Positions 8,151-16,912 of a stretch of DNA of 64,000 nucleotides are shown one piece after another. Under the pieces are notes generated by a model that saw only the letters and a program-made list of their open reading frames with translations, was not told the DNA's origin and searched no databases. A program made the translations under genes and the position numbers. Origin of the DNA: Pseudomonas sp. Gutcm_11s (GTDB lineage: Bacteria; Pseudomonadota; Gammaproteobacteria; Pseudomonadales; Pseudomonadaceae); contig NZ_JAQSUW010000011.1 of NCBI RefSeq assembly GCF_028649395.1, positions 282,802 through 346,801 on the forward strand. Reading direction: 5' to 3'. Within the stretch, counting starts at the first letter, position 1; every line of letters begins with the position of its first letter.

Positions 8151-8804
8151 TCAGCGCCAGGCGAGGATGTCCCAGCCCTCGCGCTCGGCGTGCTCGCGCA
8201 GGATCTGATCCGGGTTGACCGCGTGCGGGTTGGCCACCAGCGACAGCAGCGGCAGGTCATTGCGCGAGTCCGAATAGAAGTGCGCGCCGTCGAGGCTCTC
8301 ACCCTCGGCCTGGAGCCAGTCCTGCAGGCGGGCGACCTTGCCCTCGCGGTAGGTCAGCACGCCGCTGGTCTTGCCGCTGTAGCAGCCATGCTGCAGTTCG
8401 CAGTCGATGGCCAGCACTTCCTCGATGCCGAGGCGTTCGGCGATAGCGCTGACCAGGAAATGGGCCGAGGCGGAGATCACCAGCAGACGGTCGCCAGCGG
8501 CGCGGTGGGCGGCCAGACAGCGCATGGCATCGCTGAAGATTATCGGCTCGATCAGGTCCTCGACGAAGGGACCGACGACGAACTCCACCTCTTCCGGAGT
8601 GCGGCCTACCAGCGGCGCCAAGGTGAAGGTCATGTAGTCCTCCATCGACAGCTGGCCGTCGCTGTAGAGCGCCATCAGTTCCTGCTCGCGGGGTACGAAC
8701 GAGTCGCGGTCGACCCAGCCGAGGTCGGCCATGTGGGCTGCCCAGATCGAGGCGCAGTCACCGTGAATCAGGGTTTCATCGAGATCGAAGATCGCCAGGG
8801 CCAT
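8151..8804 (-). CDS. HAD-IB family phosphatase (SerB-like)
   Basis: A 217-residue haloacid-dehalogenase hydrolase. Motif I is FDLDETL, with nucleophile Asp7 and general acid Asp9. Motif II is the Ser in VISAS, motif III is a Lys near 150, and motif IV is SDSRNDLPLL. The IB subfamily includes phosphoserine and other small-phosphomonoester phosphatases; the substrate cannot be read from the sequence. It ends one base from the convergent oxidoreductase stop. The aminopeptidase gene lies upstream on the same strand, 53 bases away. Confidence 0.9.
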   Translation of the reverse strand: MALAIFDLDETLIHGDCASIWAAHMADLGWVDRDSFVPREQELMALYSDGQLSMEDYMTFTLAPLVGRTPEEVEFVVGPFVEDLIEPIIFSDAMRCLAAHRAAGDRLLVISASAHFLVSAIAERLGIEEVLAIDCELQHGCYSGKTSGVLTYREGKVARLQDWLQAEGESLDGAHFYSDSRNDLPLLSLVANPHAVNPDQILREHAEREGWDILAWR

Positions 8805-8833
8805 CAGGCCACCTCCTGGGCGTTATGAGAGGC

Positions 8834-8850
8834 GGGGGCGTCATGCCCCC
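8834..8850 (-). terminator. GC stem-loop after apeB
   Basis: A GGGGGC/GCCCCC stem with a five-base loop lies eight bases beyond the apeB stop. There is no T-run, so its termination activity is uncertain. Confidence 0.35.
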
Positions 8851-8857
8851 GATCGGA

Positions 8858-10147
8858 TCAGGCCAGCTCGGCGCTGGCGTAGAAGGCGCTCAGCACGCGC
8901 ACCAGGTGGGCCAGGTCATGGCTGCCGGCTAGCTCGCGGATGGAGTGCATGGCGAAGGTCGGCAGGCCGATATCCACGGTGCGCACGCCCAGCTGGCTGG
9001 CGGTGATCGGGCCGATGGTCGAGCCGCAGCCCATGTCGCTGCGCACCACGAAGCTCTGCACCGGCACTTCCTCGGCCAGGCACAGGTAGCGGAAGAATCC
9101 GGCGGTCTCGCTGTTGGTGGCGTAGCGCTGGTTGCTGTTGACCTTGATCACCGGGCCGGCGTTGAGCTTCGGGCCATGGTTGCCATCGTGCTTGTCGGCG
9201 TAGTTGGGGTGCACGCCATGGGCGTTGTCGGCCGATACCAGCAGGGATTTCTGGATGATGCGCACGAAGGCGTCGCCTTCCGGCAGCACGCGGCGCAGTA
9301 CCTGCTCGAGGAACGGGCCGTCGGCGCCGCAGGCGGAGCAGGAGCCGATCTCCTCGTGGTCGGTGCAGACCAGCACGCAGGTCTCGTCGCCTTCGGCCTC
9401 GATCAGTGCCTGCAGGCCGGCGTAGCAGGACAGCAGGTTGTCCAGGCGCGCGCCGGCGATGAAGTCCTGGCTGAGACCGATGACGGCCGCGCCCTGGGTG
9501 TCGTAGAAGCTCAGCTCGTAGTCCAGCACCGCGTCGGCGCTGATGCCGTGCTCCTCGGCCAGGCGGTCGGCGAGCAGCGCGCGGAAGTCGGCGCGCTCGT
9601 CGCCGCTGACCTGGGCGAGAATCGGTGGCAGCTCGTTCTGTGCATTGATCGCCCAGCCCTGGTTGGCCTCGCGGTTGAGGTGGATGGCCAGGTTGGGGAT
9701 CACGGCGATTGGCTGCTGGAAGTCGATCAGCAGGCTCTGCACTTTGCCGCCTTCGCGGAAGGTCACGCGGCCGGCCAGCGACAGGTCGCGGTCGAACCAG
9801 GGGGCGAGGAGGGCGCCGCCGTAGACTTCCACGCCGAGCTGGAAGAAACCGTGGCGCTGCAGTTCGGGCTGCGGTTTGACGCGCAGGCACGGGCTGTCGG
9901 TGTGCGCGCCGACCAGGCGCATACCGCCTTCCAGCGGCGCGCGGTTGCCCAGGCGGAAGGCGATGATCGAGGAGTCGTTGCGCGTCACGTAGTAGCGCCC
10001 GCCCGGCTCGGTATACCAGGGCTCGCGCTCGTCCAGCGGACGGAAGCCGGCGGCATGCAGGCGCTTGGCCAGGCTGCGGGTGGCGTGGAAGGGGGTGGGC
10101 GAGGCCTTGAGAAAATCGATCAGGCCCTGGTTCAGCTCTGCGCGCAT
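8858..10147 (-). CDS. apeB: M18 family aminopeptidase ApeB
   Basis: A zinc-dependent aminopeptidase of 429 residues that removes N-terminal acidic or neutral residues from peptides in the cytoplasm. The M18 metal ligands and catalytic residues are visible in [20 protein letters not shown] and [12 protein letters not shown]. The C-terminal segment [10 protein letters not shown] is also characteristic. The length matches the family (about 430). It starts with [13 protein letters not shown] at an ATG. It lies between the HAD gene and rluA on the same strand. Confidence 0.95.
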   Translation of the reverse strand: MRAELNQGLIDFLKASPTPFHATRSLAKRLHAAGFRPLDEREPWYTEPGGRYYVTRNDSSIIAFRLGNRAPLEGGMRLVGAHTDSPCLRVKPQPELQRHGFFQLGVEVYGGALLAPWFDRDLSLAGRVTFREGGKVQSLLIDFQQPIAVIPNLAIHLNREANQGWAINAQNELPPILAQVSGDERADFRALLADRLAEEHGISADAVLDYELSFYDTQGAAVIGLSQDFIAGARLDNLLSCYAGLQALIEAEGDETCVLVCTDHEEIGSCSACGADGPFLEQVLRRVLPEGDAFVRIIQKSLLVSADNAHGVHPNYADKHDGNHGPKLNAGPVIKVNSNQRYATNSETAGFFRYLCLAEEVPVQSFVVRSDMGCGSTIGPITASQLGVRTVDIGLPTFAMHSIRELAGSHDLAHLVRVLSAFYASAELA

Positions 10148-10214
10148 AACGGACTCCGGACAGCGATGGCGCGAGTTTATCGCACTGGCGCCAATCGCCG
10201 TAGGGTCCCGGCTC

Positions 10215-10850
10215 TCAGAATGGTGCGGGACACTCGAAGCGCATGCGCTGACCGCTGGTGGGATGGGTCAGGCTGAGCATGCTGGCATGCAGGCACAGGC
10301 GCGGCCATGCGGCCAGGGCCTGTTCGTGGGCGTACAGGCCATCGCCGAGCAGCGGATGACCAATGGAGAGCATGTGCACGCGCAACTGGTGCGAGCGGCC
10401 GGTGATCGGCGTCAGCTCCACGCGGGCCCAGTCGCCGCAGCGCTCCAGCACCTTCCAGAAGGTCAGGGCGTGCTTGCCCTGTTCGTGGTCGACCACGTGG
10501 CGCGGCTTGGTCGGCGGGTCGTAGCGCAGGGGCAGGTCGATGCTGCCGCTGTCCAGCTCCGGCTGGCCCCAGCACAGGGCGGTGTAGGCCTTCTCGGTCT
10601 CGCGGTCGTGGAACTGGCGGGATAGCTCTCGGTGGCTGTCCGCATCGCGGGCCAGCACGATGATGCCGGAGGTTTCCCAGTCCAGGCGATGCACGATGCG
10701 CGCTTCGGGGTAGCCGTTTTCCTGCAGGCGGGTCACCAGGCAGTCCTTGTTGTCCTCGGCACGACCGGGCACCGAGAGCAGCAGGGTGGGCTTGTTGATC
10801 ACCAGCAGGGCATCGTCCTGGTGGAGGATCTGGATATTCGACAGCGGCAT
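10215..10850 (-). CDS. rluA: Pseudouridine synthase RluA
   Basis: An RNA pseudouridine synthase of 211 residues. RluA modifies U746 of 23S rRNA and U32 of several tRNAs in E. coli. The catalytic motif HRLDWETSG is present with Asp57, as is the downstream RSHQLRVHM motif. No S4 domain is present, and the length fits RluA (about 219) rather than RluC/RluD (above 300). GGAAA precedes the ATG at 10850. It is downstream of minE on the same strand, separated by a 12-base palindrome. Confidence 0.9.
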   Translation of the reverse strand: MPLSNIQILHQDDALLVINKPTLLLSVPGRAEDNKDCLVTRLQENGYPEARIVHRLDWETSGIIVLARDADSHRELSRQFHDRETEKAYTALCWGQPELDSGSIDLPLRYDPPTKPRHVVDHEQGKHALTFWKVLERCGDWARVELTPITGRSHQLRVHMLSIGHPLLGDGLYAHEQALAAWPRLCLHASMLSLTHPTSGQRMRFECPAPF

Positions 10851-10866
10851 GGCGTTTCCACAAATG

Positions 10867-10892
10867 ACGACGGCGGCCGAGGCCGCCGTCGT
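10867..10892 (-). terminator. Perfect 12-base stem-loop after minE
   Basis: ACGACGGCGGCC and GGCCGCCGTCGT are separated by GA. This is a strong hairpin 17 bases past the minE stop. No long T-run follows, so it may act as an mRNA stabiliser or a weak terminator. Confidence 0.5.
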
Positions 10893-10908
10893 GCTTACCC
10901 AGCGCCGA

Positions 10909-11163
10909 TCAACGATCCGGCAGGGTGATGTTGAGTTCCAGGATGGAGCAGCTGCCCTGGTTTTCCAGCGCCACGTGCACCTGGTCCTGCTCGATCTTGA
11001 CGTACTTGCGGATCACCTCGACCAGCTCTTTCTGCAGTTCCGGCAGGTAGTCCGGCTGGCTGCGCTGGCCGCGCTCGTGGGCGACGATGATCGACAGACG
11101 CTCTTTCGCGATCGACGCAGGGGTTTCCTTTTTGCGTTCACGAAAGAAGTCGAAAATATTCAT
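10909..11163 (-). CDS. minE: Cell division topological specificity factor MinE
   Basis: The 84-residue MinE activates MinD ATPase and drives the pole-to-pole oscillation that restricts FtsZ rings to midcell. The N-terminal membrane-targeting and anti-MinCD segment ([23 protein letters not shown]) and the C-terminal dimerisation part are intact. The ATG overlaps the last base of minD, so minC-minD-minE form one operon on the minus strand. Confidence 0.97.
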   Translation of the reverse strand: MNIFDFFRERKKETPASIAKERLSIIVAHERGQRSQPDYLPELQKELVEVIRKYVKIEQDQVHVALENQGSCSILELNITLPDR

Positions 11164-11975
11164 TAGCGCGCTCCAAACAGGCGTTGCATGAGTCCTTTCT
11201 TCTGCACGTCGAGGAAGCGGTGCGGCACTTCCTTGCCGAGCAGGCGGTCGACGGCGTCGCTGTAGGCCTGGCCCGCGTCGCTCTGGTCATCGAGGATGAC
11301 CGGCACGCCCTGGTTGGAAGCCTTGAGCACAGCCTGGGACTCGGGGATCACGCCCAGCAGGTTGATGGCGAGGATCTCCTCGACGTCTTCCACGCCGAGC
11401 ATTTCGCCCTTGGTGACGCGCTCCGGGTTGTAGCGGGTCAGCAGCAGGCGCTCGCGGATCGGCTCCTGGCCTTGTTCGGCACGGCGCGACTTGCTGGCCA
11501 GCAGGCCGAGCATGCGGTCGGAGTCGCGTACCGAGGAAACTTCCGGGTTGGTCACGACGATGGCCTCGTCGGCGAAGTACATGGCCATGTGCGCGCCGGT
11601 CTCGATGCCGGCCGGGGAGTCGCAGATCACGTATTCGAAGTTCTGCGACAGCTCTTCGATGACCTTGCCCACGCCTTCTTTGGTCAGCGCATCCTTGTCA
11701 CGGGTCTGGCTGGCGGCCAGCACGTACAGGTTCTCGAGGCGCTTGTCCTTGATCAGGGCCTGGGTCAGGGTCGCTTCGCCGTTGATCACGTTGACGAAGT
11801 CGTACACCACGCGGCGCTCGCAACCCATGATCAGGTCCAGGTTACGCAGGCCCACGTCGAAGTCGACGATGACGGTCTTGTGGCCACGCAGGGCGAGGCC
11901 GGTGCCGATGGCGGCGCTGGTGGTGGTTTTGCCCACGCCGCCCTTGCCGGAAGTGACTACGAGGATCTTGGCCAA
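11163..11975 (-). CDS. minD: Septum site-determining ATPase MinD
   Basis: A 270-residue ParA/MinD-family ATPase. The deviant Walker [10 protein letters not shown] has signature Lys11 and Lys16; DSPAG serves as the Walker B region. The C-terminal amphipathic membrane-targeting helix [12 protein letters not shown] is complete. With ATP it binds the inner membrane, recruits MinC and is released by MinE. It lies 99 bases after minC and is contiguous with minE. Confidence 0.97.
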   Translation of the reverse strand: MAKILVVTSGKGGVGKTTTSAAIGTGLALRGHKTVIVDFDVGLRNLDLIMGCERRVVYDFVNVINGEATLTQALIKDKRLENLYVLAASQTRDKDALTKEGVGKVIEELSQNFEYVICDSPAGIETGAHMAMYFADEAIVVTNPEVSSVRDSDRMLGLLASKSRRAEQGQEPIRERLLLTRYNPERVTKGEMLGVEDVEEILAINLLGVIPESQAVLKASNQGVPVILDDQSDAGQAYSDAVDRLLGKEVPHRFLDVQKKGLMQRLFGAR

Positions 11976-12074
11976 GGTGATTTACCCCAAGTGTATGAAA
12001 AGAGGGCAATTCCGAGCCGAAAATACTGGCTTCCGGATGCCCTTCTGGTCCCTGAAAATTGGCCGCAGTATCCG

Positions 12075-12806
12075 TTAAAGGCGGGTGATGTTCAACACGT
12101 CACCCGACAGGCTGACCTGCACCGATTGGCCCCATAGAGGATCGCGGCGCAGCTCTTCTGCGGTCTTGTACTGGCCGGCCACGGAGAGCATTTCGGCGCC
12201 CATTTGCTGGCAGAAGATACGTGCCTTGGCGTCACCCTTGACGCCGGCCAGCGCGCGCCCGCGCAGCGGGCCGTACACATGGATATTGCCGTCGGCGAGA
12301 AGTTCCGCACCGGCACTGACCGGCGCCATCACCACCAGGTCGCCGCCCTGGGCGTAGATCTGCTGGCCGCCGCGCACCGCGCTGGTGATGATCTTGGTCG
12401 GCTTGTACTGCGGTTCGGCTGGTTTTTCTTCCTTCTTGCGCGATTCCACCGGCTCGACCAGCTTCTCCCGCGCACCGGAGGGCGGCAGGACCGGGATGTC
12501 GAGGGCGTCGGCGGCGGCGATGTCGTCCTCGCGGCTGGCGCGAATGGCAAGGGTGCGCAGGCCGTGGCTGCGGCAGAGTTCCATCAGCTTGGCCAGGTCG
12601 AGCTCGCCTTCGCCTTCCGGCAGCTTGTCCAGGGCCAGGACCAGCGGGATGTTCTGGAAGAAGTTGGGCGCCTGCGCCACCTTGTCGGCCAGTTGCCGGT
12701 CCAGGCGCTCCAGGTCGTTGTGCGCCAGTTCCAGCACGGTGATGGCGAGCATGCTGCCCTTGAGCTGGAACACGGGGTCTTGGTCGAGGAGATCGGCTTG
12801 GCTCAT
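12075..12806 (-). CDS. minC: Septum formation inhibitor MinC
   Basis: The 243-residue MinC antagonises FtsZ polymerisation. The N-terminal FtsZ-binding domain covers about 10-105, followed by a charged linker ([10 protein letters not shown]). The C-terminal beta-helix that binds MinD (about 135-235) includes VRGGQQIYA and [18 protein letters not shown]. The frame extends nine codons upstream, but the ATG at 12806 ([10 protein letters not shown]) fits the family. It is the first gene of minCDE and is divergent from lpxL. Confidence 0.95.
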   Translation of the reverse strand: MSQADLLDQDPVFQLKGSMLAITVLELAHNDLERLDRQLADKVAQAPNFFQNIPLVLALDKLPEGEGELDLAKLMELCRSHGLRTLAIRASREDDIAAADALDIPVLPPSGAREKLVEPVESRKKEEKPAEPQYKPTKIITSAVRGGQQIYAQGGDLVVMAPVSAGAELLADGNIHVYGPLRGRALAGVKGDAKARIFCQQMGAEMLSVAGQYKTAEELRRDPLWGQSVQVSLSGDVLNITRL

Positions 12807-12917
12807 GGTCTGCCCACTGCATTGAATGGGCACGACTTATAACGATAAGCCCGCAGCGCCGCAAGCCGAGCGGACTTCTGTAAAATGCCGGGTTTTCTCG
12901 CTTGCCCGGAATCATTC

Positions 12918-13850
12918 ATGGATCGCCCGCAATTTCGCGCCTCATTCCTTCACCCGCGTTTCTGGGCCCTGTGGTTCGGCCTGGGGCTGCTGTGGCTGAT
13001 CGTGCAGCTGCCATACCGGGTGCTGCTGGTGCTGGGGCGTGGCCTGGGCGCGTTGATGTACCGTGTGGCCGGCTCGCGCCGGCATATCGCGCGCCGCAAC
13101 CTGGAGCTGTGCTTCCCGCAACTGAGCGAGGCCGAGCGCGAGCGTCTGCTGCGTGACAACTTCGCCTCCACCGGTATCGCCTTCTTCGAGATGGCCATGA
13201 GCTGGTGGTGGCCCAGGGCGCGGCTGGCCAAGCTGGCGCATATCGAGGGGCTGGAGCACCTGCAGCAGGCCCAGCGCGAAGGGCAGGGGGTGATCCTCAT
13301 GGCCCTGCACTTCACCACGCTGGAGATCGGCGCGGCGCTGCTCGGCCAGCGCCAGACCATCGACGGCATGTACCGCGAACACAAGAACCCGCTGTTCGAC
13401 TTCGTCCAGCGTCGCGGTCGCGAGCGCCACAACCAGGACGCCAGCGCCATCGAGCGCGAGGACATTCGCGCGATGCTCAAGGTGCTGCGCGCCGGCCGTG
13501 CCATCTGGTATGCGCCGGACCAGGACTACGGCCCCAAGCAGAGCATCTTTGTGCCACTTTTCGGCGTCACCGCAGCCACCGTGACGGCCACCACCAAGTT
13601 CGCTCGCCTGGGCAAGGCCCGCGTGGTGCCCTTCACCCAGGAGCGCCTGGCCGATGGTTCCGGCTACCGTCTGGTGGTCCATCCGCCGCTGGCGGACTTC
13701 CCCGGTGAGAGTGAAGAGGCCGATTGCCTGCGCATCAACCAGTGGATCGAACAGGCGGTGAGTGCCTGCCCCGAGCAATACCTGTGGGCGCATCGGCGCT
13801 TCAAGACCCGGCCCGAGGGCGAGCCCAGGCTGTACAAGCGCAAGAAGTAG
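12918..13850 (+). CDS. lpxL: Lipid A lauroyl acyltransferase (LpxL/HtrB family)
   Basis: An inner-membrane acyltransferase of 310 residues that adds a secondary laurate (or related chain) to the lipid A precursor. One N-terminal membrane segment (about 15-35) is followed by the LPLAT core. The HX4E catalytic motif is in LHFTTLEIG, and the conserved YAPDQDYG segment is present. The chosen ATG begins MDRPQFRASFLHPRFW, the typical LpxL start. A -10-like TAAAAT lies at 12881. It is divergent from minC and 38 bases upstream of the patatin gene. Confidence 0.9.
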   Translation: MDRPQFRASFLHPRFWALWFGLGLLWLIVQLPYRVLLVLGRGLGALMYRVAGSRRHIARRNLELCFPQLSEAERERLLRDNFASTGIAFFEMAMSWWWPRARLAKLAHIEGLEHLQQAQREGQGVILMALHFTTLEIGAALLGQRQTIDGMYREHKNPLFDFVQRRGRERHNQDASAIEREDIRAMLKVLRAGRAIWYAPDQDYGPKQSIFVPLFGVTAATVTATTKFARLGKARVVPFTQERLADGSGYRLVVHPPLADFPGESEEADCLRINQWIEQAVSACPEQYLWAHRRFKTRPEGEPRLYKRKK

Positions 13851-13888
13851 CGGGCCCCTATACTCGCTAGAAAAAAGCGGAAGCGCCC

Positions 13889-15094
13889 ATGACCGAAGCA
13901 GTAGATGTAGCCAAGCCCGTTACCGGGCTGATCCTCTCCGGCGGCGGGGCGCGAGCGGCCTATCAGGTAGGCGTGCTGGCGGCGATCGCCGACCTGCTCG
14001 GCGACTCCTGTCGTAACCCTTTCCCGGTCATCGTCGGCACCTCGGCCGGTGCCATCAACGCCGTCGGCCTGGCCTGCGGCGCCCTGCATTTCGCCAGCGC
14101 GGTGCAGCGTCTGAATCAGGTCTGGCAGGCCTTCCACTGCAACGACGTATATCGCAGCGACTGGTCCGGCGTGCTACGCCAGGCCGGGCGTTTCTTCGGC
14201 CACAGCCTGCTGGGCATGGGCAAGGATCTGCCGGTGGCGCTGCTCGACAGCTCGCCACTGGGCCGCCTGCTCGGTCGCGAACTGGATTTCTCCGGCATCG
14301 CCGCGGCGGTGCGCATGCGCCAGTTGCGCGCGGTGGCGGTGAGTGCCTTCGGCTACGAGAGCGGCCAGGCGGTGACCTTCTACCAGGGGCGCGCCACCAT
14401 CGATCCCTGGTTCCGCCACCGCCGCGTCGGCGTGCCGACCCGCCTGAGCCTGGAGCACCTGTTGGCCAGTGCGGCGATTCCGCTGATCTTCCCGCCGGTG
14501 AAGATCAACCGCGAGTACTTCGGCGACGGCGCGGTGCGCCAGTCGGCGCCGATCAGCCCCGCGTTGCACCTGGGCGCCAACCGCGTGCTGGTGGTGGGGG
14601 TGAGTGGCAATCCGCTGGGCAAGGGTGTCAACCAGCAGGTGGTGCGTCCGCGCAGCGGCCTGCCGCCGACCCTGGCGCAGATCAGTGGGCACATGCTCAA
14701 CAGCACCTTCATCGACAGCCTGGAAGGCGACATCGAGACCCTGGAACGGCTCAACCATATGAGCCGCCTGGTGCCTTCCGGCTTGCATCCGCGTGGTCTG
14801 GGTCTGAAGCCGGTGGAGGTGCTGGTGATTTCGCCGAGCCAGCCGCTGGACCAGATCGCCGCGCGCCATCGCCACGAATTGCCCAAGGCCATGCGCTTCT
14901 TCCTGCGCGGTCCGGGAGCGACCCGCGCCAGCGGCGCCGGGGTGCTCAGCTACCTGCTGTTCGAACCGGGCTACTGCAACGAGCTGATCGAGCTGGGTTA
15001 CCAGGACGCCATGGCGCAGAAGGGCGCCCTGTGCCGCTTCCTCGGCCATGCCGAGGCGGCTACCGAAGAGGCGCCGGTGCTCTCCGCGCGCTGA
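13889..15094 (+). CDS. Patatin-like phospholipase
   Basis: A 401-residue patatin-family lipid acyl hydrolase. The oxyanion-hole motif GGGARAAYQ (about 13-21), the nucleophile elbow GTSAG (Ser about 53) and the catalytic Asp of the DGA motif (GDGAVRQ, about 213) are all present. No signal peptide is visible, so it is probably cytoplasmic or membrane-peripheral. It probably shares a transcript with lpxL. A large double-palindrome terminator follows. Confidence 0.9.
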   Translation: MTEAVDVAKPVTGLILSGGGARAAYQVGVLAAIADLLGDSCRNPFPVIVGTSAGAINAVGLACGALHFASAVQRLNQVWQAFHCNDVYRSDWSGVLRQAGRFFGHSLLGMGKDLPVALLDSSPLGRLLGRELDFSGIAAAVRMRQLRAVAVSAFGYESGQAVTFYQGRATIDPWFRHRRVGVPTRLSLEHLLASAAIPLIFPPVKINREYFGDGAVRQSAPISPALHLGANRVLVVGVSGNPLGKGVNQQVVRPRSGLPPTLAQISGHMLNSTFIDSLEGDIETLERLNHMSRLVPSGLHPRGLGLKPVEVLVISPSQPLDQIAARHRHELPKAMRFFLRGPGATRASGAGVLSYLLFEPGYCNELIELGYQDAMAQKGALCRFLGHAEAATEEAPVLSAR

Positions 15095-15116
15095 TTGGCC
15101 AGGAAACCCGCAAGAA

Positions 15117-15174
15117 AAAAGCCGGCAGGGATGCGTAGTTCACCAGGGGTAAACGAGCATCCGAACCGGCTTTT
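15117..15174. terminator. Bidirectional terminator between patatin and pirin genes
   Basis: AAAAGCCGG (15117-15125) pairs with CCGGCTTTT (15166-15174), and inside it GGATGC (15129-15134) pairs with GCATCC (15157-15162). Poly-A on one side and poly-T on the other give a terminator for both convergent genes. Confidence 0.75.
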
Positions 15175-15200
15175 GATTGGGCAGCGCTTCGTGCTGCTTC

Positions 15201-16049
15201 TCAGGCAGTCAGGCGATCATCGCGGAAGTCGCGCAGCGCCTGCTCGATCTCCTCGCGGCTGTTCATCACGAAGGGACCGTACTGCACGATCGGCTCGTTC
15301 AGCGGTGTACCAGCGATCAATAGGACACGCGCGCCGCCGGTACTGCCCATCTCGATGGCGCCGCTGTCCGACAGGCGCGCCAGGCGGCTCTGGCCAACGG
15401 TGTGGCCGTTGACCGCCAGCTCGCCCTCGTAGACATACAGCATCACCCGCTGGCCATCGGCCAGGCGCGGCGCCAGGCGGCTGCCCGCCGGCAGGTGCAG
15501 GTCGAACAGCTGCGGCGCGGTGTGCGGGCGCTGCACGGCGCCAGCCTGCTGGACATGGCCGTCGTCGAAGTGGCCGGCGATCACGGTCACGCCAACGCCG
15601 CCCTCGGTCGTCAGGCGCGGGATCTCCTGCGGGGCATAGTCGCGGTAGCCGGCGTCGCCCAGCTTGTCCTTGGCCGGCAGGTTGAGCCACAGCTGGAAGC
15701 CGCGCATCACGCCTTCTTCCTGCTCCGGCATCTCGCTATGGATGATGCCGCGGGCGGCGGTCATCCATTGCACGCCGCCGCTGTCCAGCAGGCCGACATT
15801 ACCCATGTGGTCCTCGTGGCGCATGCGCCCTTCGAGCATGTAGGTGATGGTCTCGAAGCCGCGGTGCGGGTGCGGCGGGAAGCCGGCGATGTAGTCGTCC
15901 GGGTTCTCCGAGCCGAACTCGTCGAGCATCAGGAAGGGATCGAAGCGTTCGATGCCGGCGCCACCGATGACGCGAGTCAGACGTACGCCGGCGCCGTCCG
16001 AGGCGGGCTGGCCGATGTGCTGGGCGAGGACTTGGCGGAACTGGGTCAT
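15201..16049 (-). CDS. Pirin family protein
   Basis: A 282-residue cupin-fold protein. The N-terminal cupin carries the pirin metal-binding motif (FPPHPHRGFETITYMLEG, with His residues and a Glu) and RGIIHSEMP. The C-terminal cupin is smaller. Bacterial pirins include quercetinases and metabolic regulators; the specific role here is unknown. The ATG at 16049 follows GGAGGTG, so a ten-codon upstream extension is rejected. Confidence 0.92.
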   Translation of the reverse strand: MTQFRQVLAQHIGQPASDGAGVRLTRVIGGAGIERFDPFLMLDEFGSENPDDYIAGFPPHPHRGFETITYMLEGRMRHEDHMGNVGLLDSGGVQWMTAARGIIHSEMPEQEEGVMRGFQLWLNLPAKDKLGDAGYRDYAPQEIPRLTTEGGVGVTVIAGHFDDGHVQQAGAVQRPHTAPQLFDLHLPAGSRLAPRLADGQRVMLYVYEGELAVNGHTVGQSRLARLSDSGAIEMGSTGGARVLLIAGTPLNEPIVQYGPFVMNSREEIEQALRDFRDDRLTA

Positions 16050-16141
16050 GGGGCACCTCCGTATCTGGAATGTGCCCATGTTATTCCTGCTGATTGAATT
16101 AATGGTTGCGAGTTTTACGGCTTATGTATCGTATAAATCGA

Positions 16142-16912
16142 TCACTCTGCGATCTGCAGCTTGCGCGACTCGCGATACACGTAGCGCACCTTTTCGTACT
16201 CGAAGGGGCTGTTCAGCTGGCCGTAGCGGAAGTTGGTGGTATGGCGCGTGTCCACCACCTTGAGCACGGTGATTTCGGGGTGATCGCTGCTGACCTCGGC
16301 GACGTTGAGGTAGTTGATCTGGTTCTCGGCGACGAAGTCGAACACCTTGCCGCCGGTGTCGCGCAGGTTGGACGGGCCGAGCAGCGGCAGCATGACGTAG
16401 GGGCCGTCCGGCACGCCGTAGAAGCCCAGGGTCTGGCCGAAGTCCTCGCTCTGCTTGGGCAGGCCGATGCGGCTGGCCGGGTCCCACAGGCCGGCGATAC
16501 CGACCGTGGTGTTGACCAGCAGGCGCCCGGTGGTCTGCAGCGAGCGCTTGCCCTTGAACTGCAGCAGGCTGTTGAGCAGGTTGGGTACATCGCCCAGGTT
16601 GCCGAAGAAATTGCTCACGCCGCTGCGCACGAAGCCCGGGGTGACGTAGCGATAGCCGCGCACCACCGGCAGGAACACCCATTCGTCGAAGCGGTAGTTG
16701 AAGTGGTAGACCCGGCGGTTCCACGACTCCCAGGGGTCGTAGACGTGCAGGGCGTCGAGGGTCGAGCGCTCGAACTCGCGCTGGTCCAGGTAAGGGTTGA
16801 ACTGCAGCTGCTGCATGGGGTTGGTGAAGCCGTCCGCGTCGGCAACGTGTTCGTCGGCCTGGGCCAGGCTGGCGGCGAGCAACAGGGCGAGCGGGAACAG
16901 GTACTTAGCCAC
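16142..16912 (-). CDS. mlaA: MlaA/VacJ family protein without a lipobox
   Basis: A 256-residue protein of the family that removes mislocalised phospholipids from the outer leaflet of the outer membrane. The core is clear: DPWESWNRRVYHFN, GNLGDVPNLLNSLLQ, LLVNTTVGIAGLWDPA and ETLGFYG-like FGQTLGFYGV. Unlike E. coli MlaA it has a signal peptide (MAKYLFPLALLLAASLAQA) with no cysteine, so it should be a soluble or integral periplasmic/OM protein rather than a lipoprotein. It overlaps the upstream hydrolase gene by eight bases, implying co-translation. It may be a paralogue distinct from the main MlaA. Confidence 0.88.
   Translation of the reverse strand: MAKYLFPLALLLAASLAQADEHVADADGFTNPMQQLQFNPYLDQREFERSTLDALHVYDPWESWNRRVYHFNYRFDEWVFLPVVRGYRYVTPGFVRSGVSNFFGNLGDVPNLLNSLLQFKGKRSLQTTGRLLVNTTVGIAGLWDPASRIGLPKQSEDFGQTLGFYGVPDGPYVMLPLLGPSNLRDTGGKVFDFVAENQINYLNVAEVSSDHPEITVLKVVDTRHTTNFRYGQLNSPFEYEKVRYVYRESRKLQIAE

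Noticed and set aside
8945..10276. 443-codon open frame opposite apeB
   Set aside because: It is a shadow frame of the M18 peptidase, which carries the metal ligands.
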